From an uncultured Rickettsiales bacterium (GTDB lineage Bacteria; Pseudomonadota; Alphaproteobacteria; Rickettsiales; UBA1997), in the NCBI GenBank assembly GCA_951800555.1, contig CATOJU010000015.1, forward strand, positions 1 through 12,565: a DNA stretch of 12,565 nt, read 5' to 3'. Shown here one piece after another: positions 1-8,240 of this stretch. Made by a program: the position numbers and the translations under genes. The notes under the pieces were generated by a model. That model saw only the letters and a program-made list of their open reading frames with translations, made no database searches and had not been told where the DNA came from. Within the stretch, counting starts at the first letter, position 1, and each line of letters starts with the position of its first letter.

Positions 1-21
1 ATTTTATTCATTATATATTAT

Positions 22-3000
22 TTAAAATTCACTGTCTTGCTCATCGTTTTTATTTTCTTTTCCACTACCATTATTATTACTTTCCCCTTCCTTTTTCTCC
101 TCCTCTTCTTCTTTGCCCTCTTCTTCCTCTTTTTTCTCCTCTTTTTTTGAACCTTTTCTATTTTCCAGAAGTTGATCAATTTTATTACGAGCAGTATTAT
201 AAGCCATTTTTCCACCGTAATCTTTCATTTTATTAGCTATATCTGTACCAGTTTTAGCAGTTTTATTTAGTACATCTTTCAAGCTAAAGCTTAATACATT
301 ACCAAGAGTATCGCTGCCGATAGATTCAAATATTGCGTTAGTTAAATTACCTATATATGGGATAAATTGATTAAACATAAATATTATAACTAATAAAAAT
401 ACTATATCTATAAAACAATTAAAAAAGCTAATTGCCATTTTTCCAACAGTTTGAAAACCTGTAAAATCTTCTATTAAGAAGTTTAATATTCCAAAATTTG
501 TTCTTCCGGTTTTAGCTGAAGATTTCATAATACATATTAAAGATTTTTTAGATAAATTTATTACTTCACCCCTAGATACTTCTTTACAAGATTGTTCATC
601 TTTTTCAGTACTTACATAATAAAATTCATTCTCATTTATTTTACATATTTTACCACAATAAAGATTTCTCATAGGTTCATTTTTTCCGAAGAATACTGCA
701 TCTCCAACAAAATATTTATCAAATAAAGTGAAGAATAAAAACATACACATTATTAAAAATAATTGACTAAATATATTAGAAACTATTACTTTTAGCCATT
801 TAATAAAATTACCTTTTGTTCTTTCGAATAAATATAAAGGTATCATTATTGGAGATAAAAACAACAATACTGTTATAATAAATGCCGAAGTTATAAATGA
901 AAATGAAGTATTTATTATAAAATATAATAATGACATAAATAATAATGCTAAAGGTAACATTAAAATTACCATAATACCGCAACTTAAAATACCTATTATA
1001 AAGAAAGATAAAATAGGTGGTGTTGTTTTATTCCCAATAAAAATACCAAAATATCTAGCTAATTTACAATCTAAAGTATCAAACACGGCCAAATATTTTC
1101 TGCTACCATATTCGCTATAATTATTATTAATTTTATCACTTTGTATAAAATGACAACCTCCGTATTTATGGTCAGTATAATCAGGGTCTTCATTAACTAA
1201 ATCCATACCCAAAACAGCTATTCTATTAAATACTGTATATACACCGCTAAATACTGGTGATATCCAATTTGTACTAATAGCAAAATAGGAAACAATAGTT
1301 ACTTTTAAAAGGAATTTTATTATTTCTTCTGGTGAATGGAATCCTTTTCCAAAAACCATATAATTGTAACCATATAATACAAAAGCTAAAGCTAATAAAG
1401 CTTTTACTATATTTAAAATGTATTTTCTAATTTTAAAAAATGGAGCTGGATATACATTTTCATCTAATTTTTGACCTTTAATATACTTTTCTCCGGTATA
1501 GACACATTTATTATTTTCTACTGGCTCTTCTTTACCATCAATACATTTTGTATGTCCTGCTGTATTTAATAATATATTTTTAGCTGTTTCTGTAATACAT
1601 TCAACTAAGGGGGCTGATAAAAATATTGAAGTACCAGTTCTATTATAAAGTGTAGAATATCCATCGTAATTATGTGATGAACCAACCATATTTAGGCATG
1701 CTTCATCTATATAAGGATTTGTATCTGGTAATTCTCTTTCAAAAAATGGGGTTATTGTGACGCAATGTCTGTTTAATTGACAGAAATTTGATGGTCTATT
1801 ATAACATTCATAGTAAAATTCTTTTTTTACACCTTCAATTCCACTCTCTTTATCTGTATCTTCATAATAACATCTTCCTTTACAGGTTTTTGTACCATCC
1901 TCGCTAAACTCACAATATAGTTCTTCATTTTTTTTTGTTATTTTTTCATTTTTTGTATCTTCATAACATACTCCTTCATTATTACATTCGACTTTAACAT
2001 CTGTTTTATAGCTTGGTTTAAATTCTGCTCCATAACTTTCTGTGCCTCCTCCTATATAGAAATTATATGGACATAAATTATAGGTTTCAACACAATATTT
2101 ATTATCAGTATATAATGATTTTCTTATATTTAGAATAATATTATTTCCTCCTTTATTGTCATCCGATATTTCATCTTGATTTGTTGTTGTTGATTTAATT
2201 TCTCCGTTTTCATCACAAATATTATCATAAATGTTATTTATTTGATATTGTTTTTCTTCTTCAGACATACTTGAATTACTTAATTGTGATGTTATAGTTT
2301 CTTTCATTGTTGTACAATCCATTTTTTCATCACTTTCTTTTAATTTTTCGCCAACATCAATCTTTGTTTTAATTTTACATTCTGATCCAGAATCTTTATC
2401 ACACATTTTATAAGTACTTTCACTTTCTTCATTATTAACAATACAAATTAATTTTTGACTTGCATTTATACAACAATTATAGGCAGTTCTATATTCTTCA
2501 GTATTTTTTACTAAAAATCTATCACAGGCAAAATTTGCTGGTTCACTACCTCTAAAATAATATAGTTGATGGGAATTTCCAGCAGCATTCTTACCTAAAT
2601 AAGCTATTCTTTCTTCTCTTGGATCGTGACAATTACTATAGGCAAATTCTACACCGCCATATTTATATTCTCTATATTGTTGTCTTAGAATATTAGCATA
2701 ACCATCTAATGTTGATGCTGGTATATCATTACTTGTTGTAATATTAAAAAGTTTTTTACATATTTTTTGATTTCTATTTTCAAAACATTCATTTAATAGA
2801 TATTCATAGGATCCAAAGAAGGCTCCTTTAATGGGGAAATTATCTTTTATATCATTAAATTCTAATAATGTTTCTTTTATATCATTTTTATGATCTTCAT
2901 ATATTGAATCATTTCCGTAAACATTCCAATTATCACCACATAAAGATAAATTATCAAATGCTTTTTTTGCAATTTTAAATCTAGTTTCTGATATAGCTAT

Positions 3001-3696
3001 TTTAATTATGTAAGCTAATATACTTATACCTAAACTAATAAATAAACGAACCTTCGTATCAATACTCTTTAATGATAAAATAACAGTTATTACAGTGCAT
3101 GATGCTAAATCAGTAAAATAAAAAGGTCCACAATATTTCATATTACCAACATCCACATTATAGTCATCTTCATCTAAAATCATTTCTTGAATATCCTCTA
3201 AAACACCAATACCAATTAGAATGGAAATTGTTCCAAGTGCACCTAAAAGACTTTTACCAGTACTATTTGAACCAGATGATTTTATGCTTTTTAAAAATGC
3301 TACACACATAATTGGTTGTAAAAGTACACTAACTAAAATATCCCATCCGAAAGAAGCAGTATTTTGTAAAATAATATTAGCTTCTTTTTTTATTTTACTA
3401 AAAAAAGGATCATTAGAACTAATTTTTTCTGTTGAATCATCTCTATTGGGGTATCTTCTTAAATTACCAACTTTACATGAAAAACCAGTTTCAGGATTAA
3501 ATCTAAAATCTATTTCTCTTTTATCATTAGTATTCTCTCCTTGCAACGGAAATCTTCTAATTCTATCCCTTACCCCAGGTAAATTAGTTTTTAATGAACT
3601 AGCAAAACATTCTTCTATACCATAAAATAAAGTATTAAAAAATAAAATAAACATTAATAAACATTTTGCAAATCTATCTATATTTTTCCTATACAT
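22..3696 (-). CDS. virB6: VirB6/TrbL-family T4SS inner-membrane channel protein, giant Rickettsiales type
   Basis: This 1224-residue polytopic membrane protein is recognised as the VirB6 channel component of a P-type T4SS, from its position after virB3-virB4 and its architecture. A hydrophobic N-terminal segment (about residues 10-31, ending near CFASS) looks like a signal peptide or anchor. Hydrophobic segments follow at about 117-137, 153-168, 195-210 and 216-234. Then comes a large hydrophilic domain (about 250-750) with 26 cysteines, likely periplasmic and disulfide-bonded. The VirB6 core with its membrane helices lies at about 756-1120 (for example 893-950, 968-992, 1088-1115). The C-terminus (about 1178-1224) is a Lys/Glu-rich tail. 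Classical VirB6 is about 300 residues; Rickettsiales versions are known to be far longer and to occur in tandem. The ATG overlaps the virB4 stop region by 8 bases, and an AGAGGT Shine-Dalgarno lies 5 bases upstream (3702-3708), which fixes the start. The family call is confident; domain boundaries are by eye. Confidence 0.9.
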   Translation of the reverse strand: MYRKNIDRFAKCLLMFILFFNTLFYGIEECFASSLKTNLPGVRDRIRRFPLQGENTNDKREIDFRFNPETGFSCKVGNLRRYPNRDDSTEKISSNDPFFSKIKKEANIILQNTASFGWDILVSVLLQPIMCVAFLKSIKSSGSNSTGKSLLGALGTISILIGIGVLEDIQEMILDEDDYNVDVGNMKYCGPFYFTDLASCTVITVILSLKSIDTKVRLFISLGISILAYIIKIAISETRFKIAKKAFDNLSLCGDNWNVYGNDSIYEDHKNDIKETLLEFNDIKDNFPIKGAFFGSYEYLLNECFENRNQKICKKLFNITTSNDIPASTLDGYANILRQQYREYKYGGVEFAYSNCHDPREERIAYLGKNAAGNSHQLYYFRGSEPANFACDRFLVKNTEEYRTAYNCCINASQKLICIVNNEESESTYKMCDKDSGSECKIKTKIDVGEKLKESDEKMDCTTMKETITSQLSNSSMSEEEKQYQINNIYDNICDENGEIKSTTTNQDEISDDNKGGNNIILNIRKSLYTDNKYCVETYNLCPYNFYIGGGTESYGAEFKPSYKTDVKVECNNEGVCYEDTKNEKITKKNEELYCEFSEDGTKTCKGRCYYEDTDKESGIEGVKKEFYYECYNRPSNFCQLNRHCVTITPFFERELPDTNPYIDEACLNMVGSSHNYDGYSTLYNRTGTSIFLSAPLVECITETAKNILLNTAGHTKCIDGKEEPVENNKCVYTGEKYIKGQKLDENVYPAPFFKIRKYILNIVKALLALAFVLYGYNYMVFGKGFHSPEEIIKFLLKVTIVSYFAISTNWISPVFSGVYTVFNRIAVLGMDLVNEDPDYTDHKYGGCHFIQSDKINNNYSEYGSRKYLAVFDTLDCKLARYFGIFIGNKTTPPILSFFIIGILSCGIMVILMLPLALLFMSLLYFIINTSFSFITSAFIITVLLFLSPIMIPLYLFERTKGNFIKWLKVIVSNIFSQLFLIMCMFLFFTLFDKYFVGDAVFFGKNEPMRNLYCGKICKINENEFYYVSTEKDEQSCKEVSRGEVINLSKKSLICIMKSSAKTGRTNFGILNFLIEDFTGFQTVGKMAISFFNCFIDIVFLLVIIFMFNQFIPYIGNLTNAIFESIGSDTLGNVLSFSLKDVLNKTAKTGTDIANKMKDYGGKMAYNTARNKIDQLLENRKGSKKEEKKEEEEGKEEEEEKKEGESNNNGSGKENKNDEQDSEF
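80..148. repeat. Homopyrimidine/homopurine tract encoding the VirB6 acidic-basic tail
   Basis: On the plus strand 68 of 69 bases are pyrimidines; the only purine is the G at 115. This splits the tract into pyrimidine runs of 35 (80-114) and 33 (116-148) bases. On the coding strand it is nearly pure purine and encodes the Lys/Glu run at about residues 1184-1204 of VirB6. Such tracts can slip during replication and can adopt triplex structure. Whether this one does is not visible from one sequence. Confidence 0.8.
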
Positions 3697-6076
3697 TTTT
3701 TGACCTCTTATAATAAATATCTATCCAATCATCTGGTTTATCACTTCCAACTTCTTTTATTATTTCATTCATTAAAATAACAGTTTCTGCTCTACCAGAC
3801 AGTACTCTTATAACATCACCCATACCATTTAAATCAATTCTTGCTATTACTCCACCTTGATCTTGTTTTACTAAAAAATATCTTAATCCTGGATCTGTTG
3901 TTTTTATTAATTGAAATTCCCTTTCACTTAACATAAATGCTGTTTTATATACTTCTGTTGCCTTTAAATTTGGTAAATATATTTGTGTTGCCGTTTGTTG
4001 TACTAAAGTATCTGAAATACTACTCTTTGTAGCATCTTCCACTGATTGTGTAGCAAATACAACAAAAGCATTCAATTTTCGGAACACTTTTAACCAGTCT
4101 TTTATTTTTGGTGCAAATACTGGGTTATCAATTAAAGCCCATGCTTCATCTAGAATAATCATTGTTGGTGAACCATCTAAAGAACTTTGAATTCTATGAA
4201 ATAAATATAATAAAACAGGACTTATACTTTTTTTATCTTTTAAAATTTCCCCCATTTCAAATCCAAATACAAGGGAAGAAAAGAAATCAATTATATCTTC
4301 ATCGTTGTCAAATAGTTTTGAATGAGAACCTTCACTATGCCACATTTCCAAACGTCCTGCTAAAGAACCAGGACCGCCCATACCTAAAAAAGGTGCTATA
4401 TTTCTTAATTTTCTTTTTTCAAAAGGTAATCTATAATTACCGTTTATAGCTTCTGTTATTCTTTCCATATCTTCGGCTGTTATAGATTCTCCATTTACAG
4501 TTAAAAGAACTGTTAACCATTCTATTAAAAATGCTCTATTTTCAGCATTATCTGCTAATTTTAAAGGATTAAATCCAGAACATCTACTAGATTCTAGAAC
4601 TGAATATTTCCCTCCTAAAGCTCTAATAAATATTTCTGCACCTCTATCTTTATCAAAAAAGAACATTCTACAGTTAAATTTTTGTGCTTGTGCGCATAAA
4701 AAATTCATCATTACAGTTTTACCAGCACCAGTAGGTCCTATTATCATAGTATGACCTACATCTCTTACGTGAAAACTAAAAAAATATGGAGTTCCTGATA
4801 CAGTATTTAAAACAGTACAGGCATCACCCCAATGATTTCCAACTCTTTTTCCGGATGGATAATTATGAAAAGAAGCGAAACTTGCCAAGTTTAATGTATT
4901 TACTGTACTTTTTCTAACAACATATTTATGATTACCAGGTAATTGAGACCAAAAACAAGCTTCCATATTCATTCTTTCTCTAATTGCTGTAATACCTACA
5001 TTTGAAAATTCTACTACTGCCATAGAAACGGCATTTTCAACTGTTTTTAAAGAATCTTCGAAACAACATATACTTAAATGATGACTTCCAAAAGCAAATC
5101 TGCCACCCATAGCAGCATCTAAAGCTTCATCGATTTCTCTAATTTGTGAAACTGCTACATCATCCGCTTGAATCATACGTCTTTGTTGTAATTGCATATT
5201 ACTAATAGCTATCATTCTATTAATATATACATATGATTGACATATTATAAATTCGAATGGCATTTGTAAAAAACCATCTAAAATACCAGCGTTAGTAGAT
5301 GGTCTATATTCTTTTACAGAAGCTATAGCCCCAAATTTTGTACCAGATGGTCCCATAGATTCAAATACTTTTGCACCAAAATATAATCTATTCGTTTGTA
5401 AATAATGATCTATTGAAACTGGGGATAATCTGTAATTTTGTATTTGTCCACAATTTACAATAATACCCAAAAATTTTAATATTTCTGAATATACAGAATC
5501 TCCAACTTCTTTTAAAGAAAGTAATTCGGGTTTATAATTAGAAAAACCATTTAAAACCCTTTCTGTTATTTCATTAATTTCAGATATAGCATCAGCAAAT
5601 GCTTTATTTTTAGCTGATTTATCAGCTTTATTTCTTAATTTTTTGAATATATTCCCTATTTTAGCAATTCCTGCTGTATCTTCTTTTCTTACTATACTTA
5701 TATAATGTTCATTTATGAAACTTCTATCTCCAGTATGTCTATCTTTCCATTCTTTATTTAATCTTTTAGCAAAAACATTAGTGTAATCACCTCCAGGATA
5801 TGCCTCTTCTCTTCTTCTAATTGTATGAAACCATAGGGCAAAGTTGCCCGATGCCATACCTTTTAATAAATTATTTCTTGCAGCTTTTTTTATATCTATA
5901 TCTTCATCATCGGCCGTTTCAAATGCAAAACCGCCAATTTTGATGACTTTAAGCAAACTATTATCTTTTAATAAAATTGTTTCATCGTTACAATGTAGAT
6001 AATATGGAATATAATCCGAAGATGTTCTTTCTTTTGATAGACGCTTTTGTTTACAAGCTAAATAACTATTTATCAT
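3689..6076 (-). CDS. virB4: VirB4-family T4SS ATPase
   Basis: VirB4 is the conserved inner-membrane-associated ATPase that powers T4SS assembly and substrate transfer. The 795-residue length is normal for the family. The N-terminal CagE/TrbE/VirB4 domain covers about residues 1-400. The C-terminal RecA-like ATPase domain follows, with Walker A GPTGAGKT at 447-454, the FFFDKDRG segment at 472-479, Walker B MIILDEAW at 639-646, and the ATQS sensor-like motif at 675-678. All key nucleotide-binding residues are present, so it should be active. The start ATG at 6076 lies 8 bases after the virB3 stop and is preceded by a run of six G (plus-strand C 6080-6085) that can serve as ribosome binding site. 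The 3' end overlaps virB6 by 8 bases, which suggests translational coupling. Confidence 0.97.
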   Translation of the reverse strand: MINSYLACKQKRLSKERTSSDYIPYYLHCNDETILLKDNSLLKVIKIGGFAFETADDEDIDIKKAARNNLLKGMASGNFALWFHTIRRREEAYPGGDYTNVFAKRLNKEWKDRHTGDRSFINEHYISIVRKEDTAGIAKIGNIFKKLRNKADKSAKNKAFADAISEINEITERVLNGFSNYKPELLSLKEVGDSVYSEILKFLGIIVNCGQIQNYRLSPVSIDHYLQTNRLYFGAKVFESMGPSGTKFGAIASVKEYRPSTNAGILDGFLQMPFEFIICQSYVYINRMIAISNMQLQQRRMIQADDVAVSQIREIDEALDAAMGGRFAFGSHHLSICCFEDSLKTVENAVSMAVVEFSNVGITAIRERMNMEACFWSQLPGNHKYVVRKSTVNTLNLASFASFHNYPSGKRVGNHWGDACTVLNTVSGTPYFFSFHVRDVGHTMIIGPTGAGKTVMMNFLCAQAQKFNCRMFFFDKDRGAEIFIRALGGKYSVLESSRCSGFNPLKLADNAENRAFLIEWLTVLLTVNGESITAEDMERITEAINGNYRLPFEKRKLRNIAPFLGMGGPGSLAGRLEMWHSEGSHSKLFDNDEDIIDFFSSLVFGFEMGEILKDKKSISPVLLYLFHRIQSSLDGSPTMIILDEAWALIDNPVFAPKIKDWLKVFRKLNAFVVFATQSVEDATKSSISDTLVQQTATQIYLPNLKATEVYKTAFMLSEREFQLIKTTDPGLRYFLVKQDQGGVIARIDLNGMGDVIRVLSGRAETVILMNEIIKEVGSDKPDDWIDIYYKRSKNV

Positions 6077-6084
6077 ATTCCCCC

Positions 6085-6384
6085 CTAATATACATCATAT
6101 GAATTTACTCCACCGTGAAATGTTTTATTAGGGCACATATTAAAATTGCTTGTTTTCATTATAAGTAATTCAAGCATAAGAGGTTCTTTTAAACAAATAA
6201 AGTACGCTATACCGTGTAATGTTGGCATCATTACTATAAGATATATAAAATTACTTGTTATAATAAAAGCCATTACTGAACCAACAGCATTTAATGCGGC
6301 ATAAACATATGTTACCCCCAATATCATACTTGGTCTTGTAAGTCCTAAAAATAAAGGATCTGCTTCTATCTTTCCCCCAGCCAT
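6085..6384 (-). CDS. virB3: VirB3-family T4SS inner-membrane protein
   Basis: A 99-residue protein with the VirB3 signature near the N-terminus: ADPLFLGLTRPSMILGV at about residues 8-24, with the Pro and the L-x-R-P pattern typical of VirB3/TrbD. A hydrophobic region follows (about 20-63), likely one long hairpin or two membrane segments. VirB3 is a small inner-membrane part of the T4SS that works with VirB4 and VirB6. The length matches the family (about 90-110). The gene heads the virB3-virB4-virB6 block and is followed by virB4 after 8 bases. No Shine-Dalgarno is seen before this ATG; the start is chosen because the family motif begins close behind it and no better start codon is in frame nearby. 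A candidate promoter lies at 6414-6441. Confidence 0.93.
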   Translation of the reverse strand: MAGGKIEADPLFLGLTRPSMILGVTYVYAALNAVGSVMAFIITSNFIYLIVMMPTLHGIAYFICLKEPLMLELLIMKTSNFNMCPNKTFHGGVNSYDVY

Positions 6385-6413
6385 AAAAACAATTTAGTGT
6401 TATCGTTGGTATA

Positions 6414-6441
6414 AATATAATATTTGATTTCAAAAAATCAA
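6414..6441 (-). promoter_or_regulatory. Candidate sigma70-type promoter of virB3-virB4-virB6 with overlapping inverted repeat
   Basis: Reading the minus strand, a -35-like TTGATT (6441-6436) is followed after 16 bases by a -10-like TATATT (6419-6414). This would start transcription about 23 bases before the virB3 ATG. The -35 box overlaps a perfect 7-bp inverted repeat, TTGATTT at 6424-6430 and AAATCAA at 6435-6441, separated by 4 bases, which could be an operator. In DNA this AT-rich such boxes arise by chance, so the call rests mainly on position in the 181-base gap before virB3. Confidence 0.35.
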
Positions 6442-6565
6442 GTTATTTATGAGTTAAAAATAAAATTTTTAGGTAATAATAAAATAGAAGTAAAATTTTT
6501 GAAAAATAGAGTTTTTATAAAAGAATGATTAAAATTATTGAAAATTTTTTATGCAGGAATTATTT

Positions 6566-8008
6566 TTATAATATAGATTTTATATTTGGTTGCAATGTTT
6601 CTATAATATCATTAATATCTTTATTAGTATTTATATTTTGTAACATTGTTTGTTCAAATGTTAGACCTTGTTTCTCATTTTTTAATTTTTCTAAATTATT
6701 TTCTGTTTTTTCTTTTGTATTGTCTATCCAATTATTGTCTACTGTAGCAATAGCTGCGGTGTGTTCCTCATTATTTTTATAGGAATTAATGTTTTCTAAT
6801 TTTTTAATTAAACCTTTATCATATAAAATAGATAATATTTTAGCATGTCTTATTCTTTCTCTAAGAGCATAATAGTTAATATTATTATATTCATTATTTT
6901 GTTCATTCTCAACTTTATTATTTCTAACTTTTAGTGTTTCAAGTCTTTTTATTAATGAATCTAGTTTATTTGTCATTTCTAATATATATTTATATTTTTC
7001 TCGACTTTCTGTATCACTACATTTTTGTTCTAAAATTTTTGAAAAATCTAAAATTTCTTTTAGAGATGATATTGATTGAGAAAATTTTAAAATAGGAAGA
7101 GGAGCTATACCTAATCTTCTATTGTGTTTATATTTTTTATTATTTCTATCTATCATAGGTTCATCAATTAAACTTTCATATGGTTGTTCTGGATTTATAA
7201 ATTGTATTTTTTTATCTTCCGTAGGAAAAAATTGTTCTAAATATTTTGAAAATTCTTTAATTGAATCGAATTTTTCCAACATTTTTAAAAAACTATCTAT
7301 TTCCCTTATAGCTATAGCCCTACAGCTTGAACGATCTGTTTGTTGTAAAAAACTCCCAATAGAATAAAAATCGATATTTTTATCATTGCAATAATTCCAT
7401 CCCATTGAATCAAACATAAAAATTTTTTTATCCATTATAATATATGGAACTACATGACCACTTTTATCTTCTTTTTTAGAAAAATCATCTGTTAATATAA
7501 AATGTGCTTTGCCATCATCTTTAGAATTATATACAATATTTTCTATTTTATTATTTATTTCTTTTATGGAATCAAAATTTGTATTTTCTGGTGTTATATA
7601 ATGAAGTTCTACATTATTATGAGTTGGAGAATGTTTCGCTAAATTATAAATCATCATATTAAATATGCCATTTTTTGCTAAAGAAGGGAAGACAAAATCT
7701 AATTGTTTTTTTTCCATTAATAATTGTAGTTCCTTAACCTCACTAATATTTTCATCATAGTATTGAGTTGATAGTAATTTATTATCAATTAATTTTTTGA
7801 ATTCTTCATATGTAAAAATAAAATTATCAATTTTTATTTCTTTAAATTTTGAATTTGGTTCTTGTTTTGTTTTCAGACACTCTTTCCATTCTAAGAAAAT
7901 TTCGGCAAAATCTAATATATCTTTTTGATCTAAATTCAAGTGCGATACTTGATTTTTTATATCTAATATATCATTCTTAGTATATCTTTTTTCGTTTTCT
8001 CCAGTCAT
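6566..8008 (-). CDS. Putative CE-clan (Ulp1/YopJ-like) cysteine protease or acyltransferase, candidate T4SS effector
   Basis: A 480-residue protein I do not recognise as a named family. It has a motif set that fits CE-clan cysteine enzymes: His185 in GHVVPYII, Asp200 in IFMFDSMG, Gln223 and Cys229 in QQTDRSSC. The Gln lies exactly six residues before the Cys, as in Ulp1/SENP (QMNGSDC) and YopJ (QRSSSEC). The beta-strand, DKK turn, beta-strand, D-S-x-G pattern between His and Asp is also typical. The residue after Cys is Arg rather than the more common Gly. The N-terminus (1-100) and the region about 310-480 look mainly helical and charged, with coiled-coil character near 330-365. No signal peptide or membrane segment is seen, so it is cytosolic or secreted by a dedicated system. 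The ATG has the clearest ribosome site in the window, AGGAG at 8014-8018, 5 bases upstream. It lies just upstream of virB3 on the same strand. Peptidase versus acetyltransferase cannot be decided; the effector role is inference. Confidence 0.6.
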   Translation of the reverse strand: MTGENEKRYTKNDILDIKNQVSHLNLDQKDILDFAEIFLEWKECLKTKQEPNSKFKEIKIDNFIFTYEEFKKLIDNKLLSTQYYDENISEVKELQLLMEKKQLDFVFPSLAKNGIFNMMIYNLAKHSPTHNNVELHYITPENTNFDSIKEINNKIENIVYNSKDDGKAHFILTDDFSKKEDKSGHVVPYIIMDKKIFMFDSMGWNYCNDKNIDFYSIGSFLQQTDRSSCRAIAIREIDSFLKMLEKFDSIKEFSKYLEQFFPTEDKKIQFINPEQPYESLIDEPMIDRNNKKYKHNRRLGIAPLPILKFSQSISSLKEILDFSKILEQKCSDTESREKYKYILEMTNKLDSLIKRLETLKVRNNKVENEQNNEYNNINYYALRERIRHAKILSILYDKGLIKKLENINSYKNNEEHTAAIATVDNNWIDNTKEKTENNLEKLKNEKQGLTFEQTMLQNINTNKDINDIIETLQPNIKSIL

Positions 8009-8198
8009 TTTTTCTCCTATTATAGTTAATATTGTTTGTTTTTATATAAAAAATATAAAAATATTTTAAAAAAACAACAAAAATTTTATCCATTTTTTAG
8101 AAGGGAATTTTATAGGGAGTGAAAAACTTAATAATATTTTATATTAATAGTAGACAATACAAAAAATCTAAAAAATCAATACTTAAAAGTTAGTAGAT

Positions 8199-8233
8199 AA
8201 ATACTTATTTATTATATTTATAAATAAGTATTT
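8199..8233. repeat. Perfect 14-bp AT-only-rich hairpin downstream of serS
   Basis: The arms at 8199-8212 and 8220-8233 are perfectly complementary over 14 bp, with a 7-base loop (8213-8219). The structure starts 8 bases after the serS stop in the direction of transcription. It could act as a terminator or mRNA-end stabiliser for serS. It lacks a GC-rich stem and a clear following U-run on the minus strand, so it is not a textbook intrinsic terminator. Confidence 0.5.
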
Positions 8234-8240
8234 TGATATA

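Noticed and set aside
18..215. A Lys/Arg-rich 65-codon minus-strand frame inside the 3' end of virB6.
   Set aside because: It is the alternate-frame reading of the purine-rich tail tract of virB6; repeated AAG/AGG codons are a by-product.
3221..3625. A 134-codon plus-strand frame antisense to the 5' part of virB6.
   Set aside because: Lies wholly within a well-supported gene on the other strand and shows no family motif.
6251..6433. A 60-codon minus-strand frame overlapping virB3.
   Set aside because: Out-of-frame shadow of virB3, whose own frame has the clear VirB3 signature.
6525..6782. An 85-codon plus-strand frame with hydrophobic content at the 3' end of the CE-clan-like gene.
   Set aside because: Antisense to a better-supported gene; hydrophobicity follows from reversing Lys/Asn/Glu-rich codons.
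7977..8093. A 38-codon minus-strand reading frame (start at 8093) overlapping the start of the CE-clan-like gene, with a hydrophobic N-terminus and basic C-terminus.
   Set aside because: No ribosome-binding site, overlap in another frame with a gene that has a strong start, and a composition (Phe, Ile, Tyr, Lys, Asn) expected from random AT-rich DNA.
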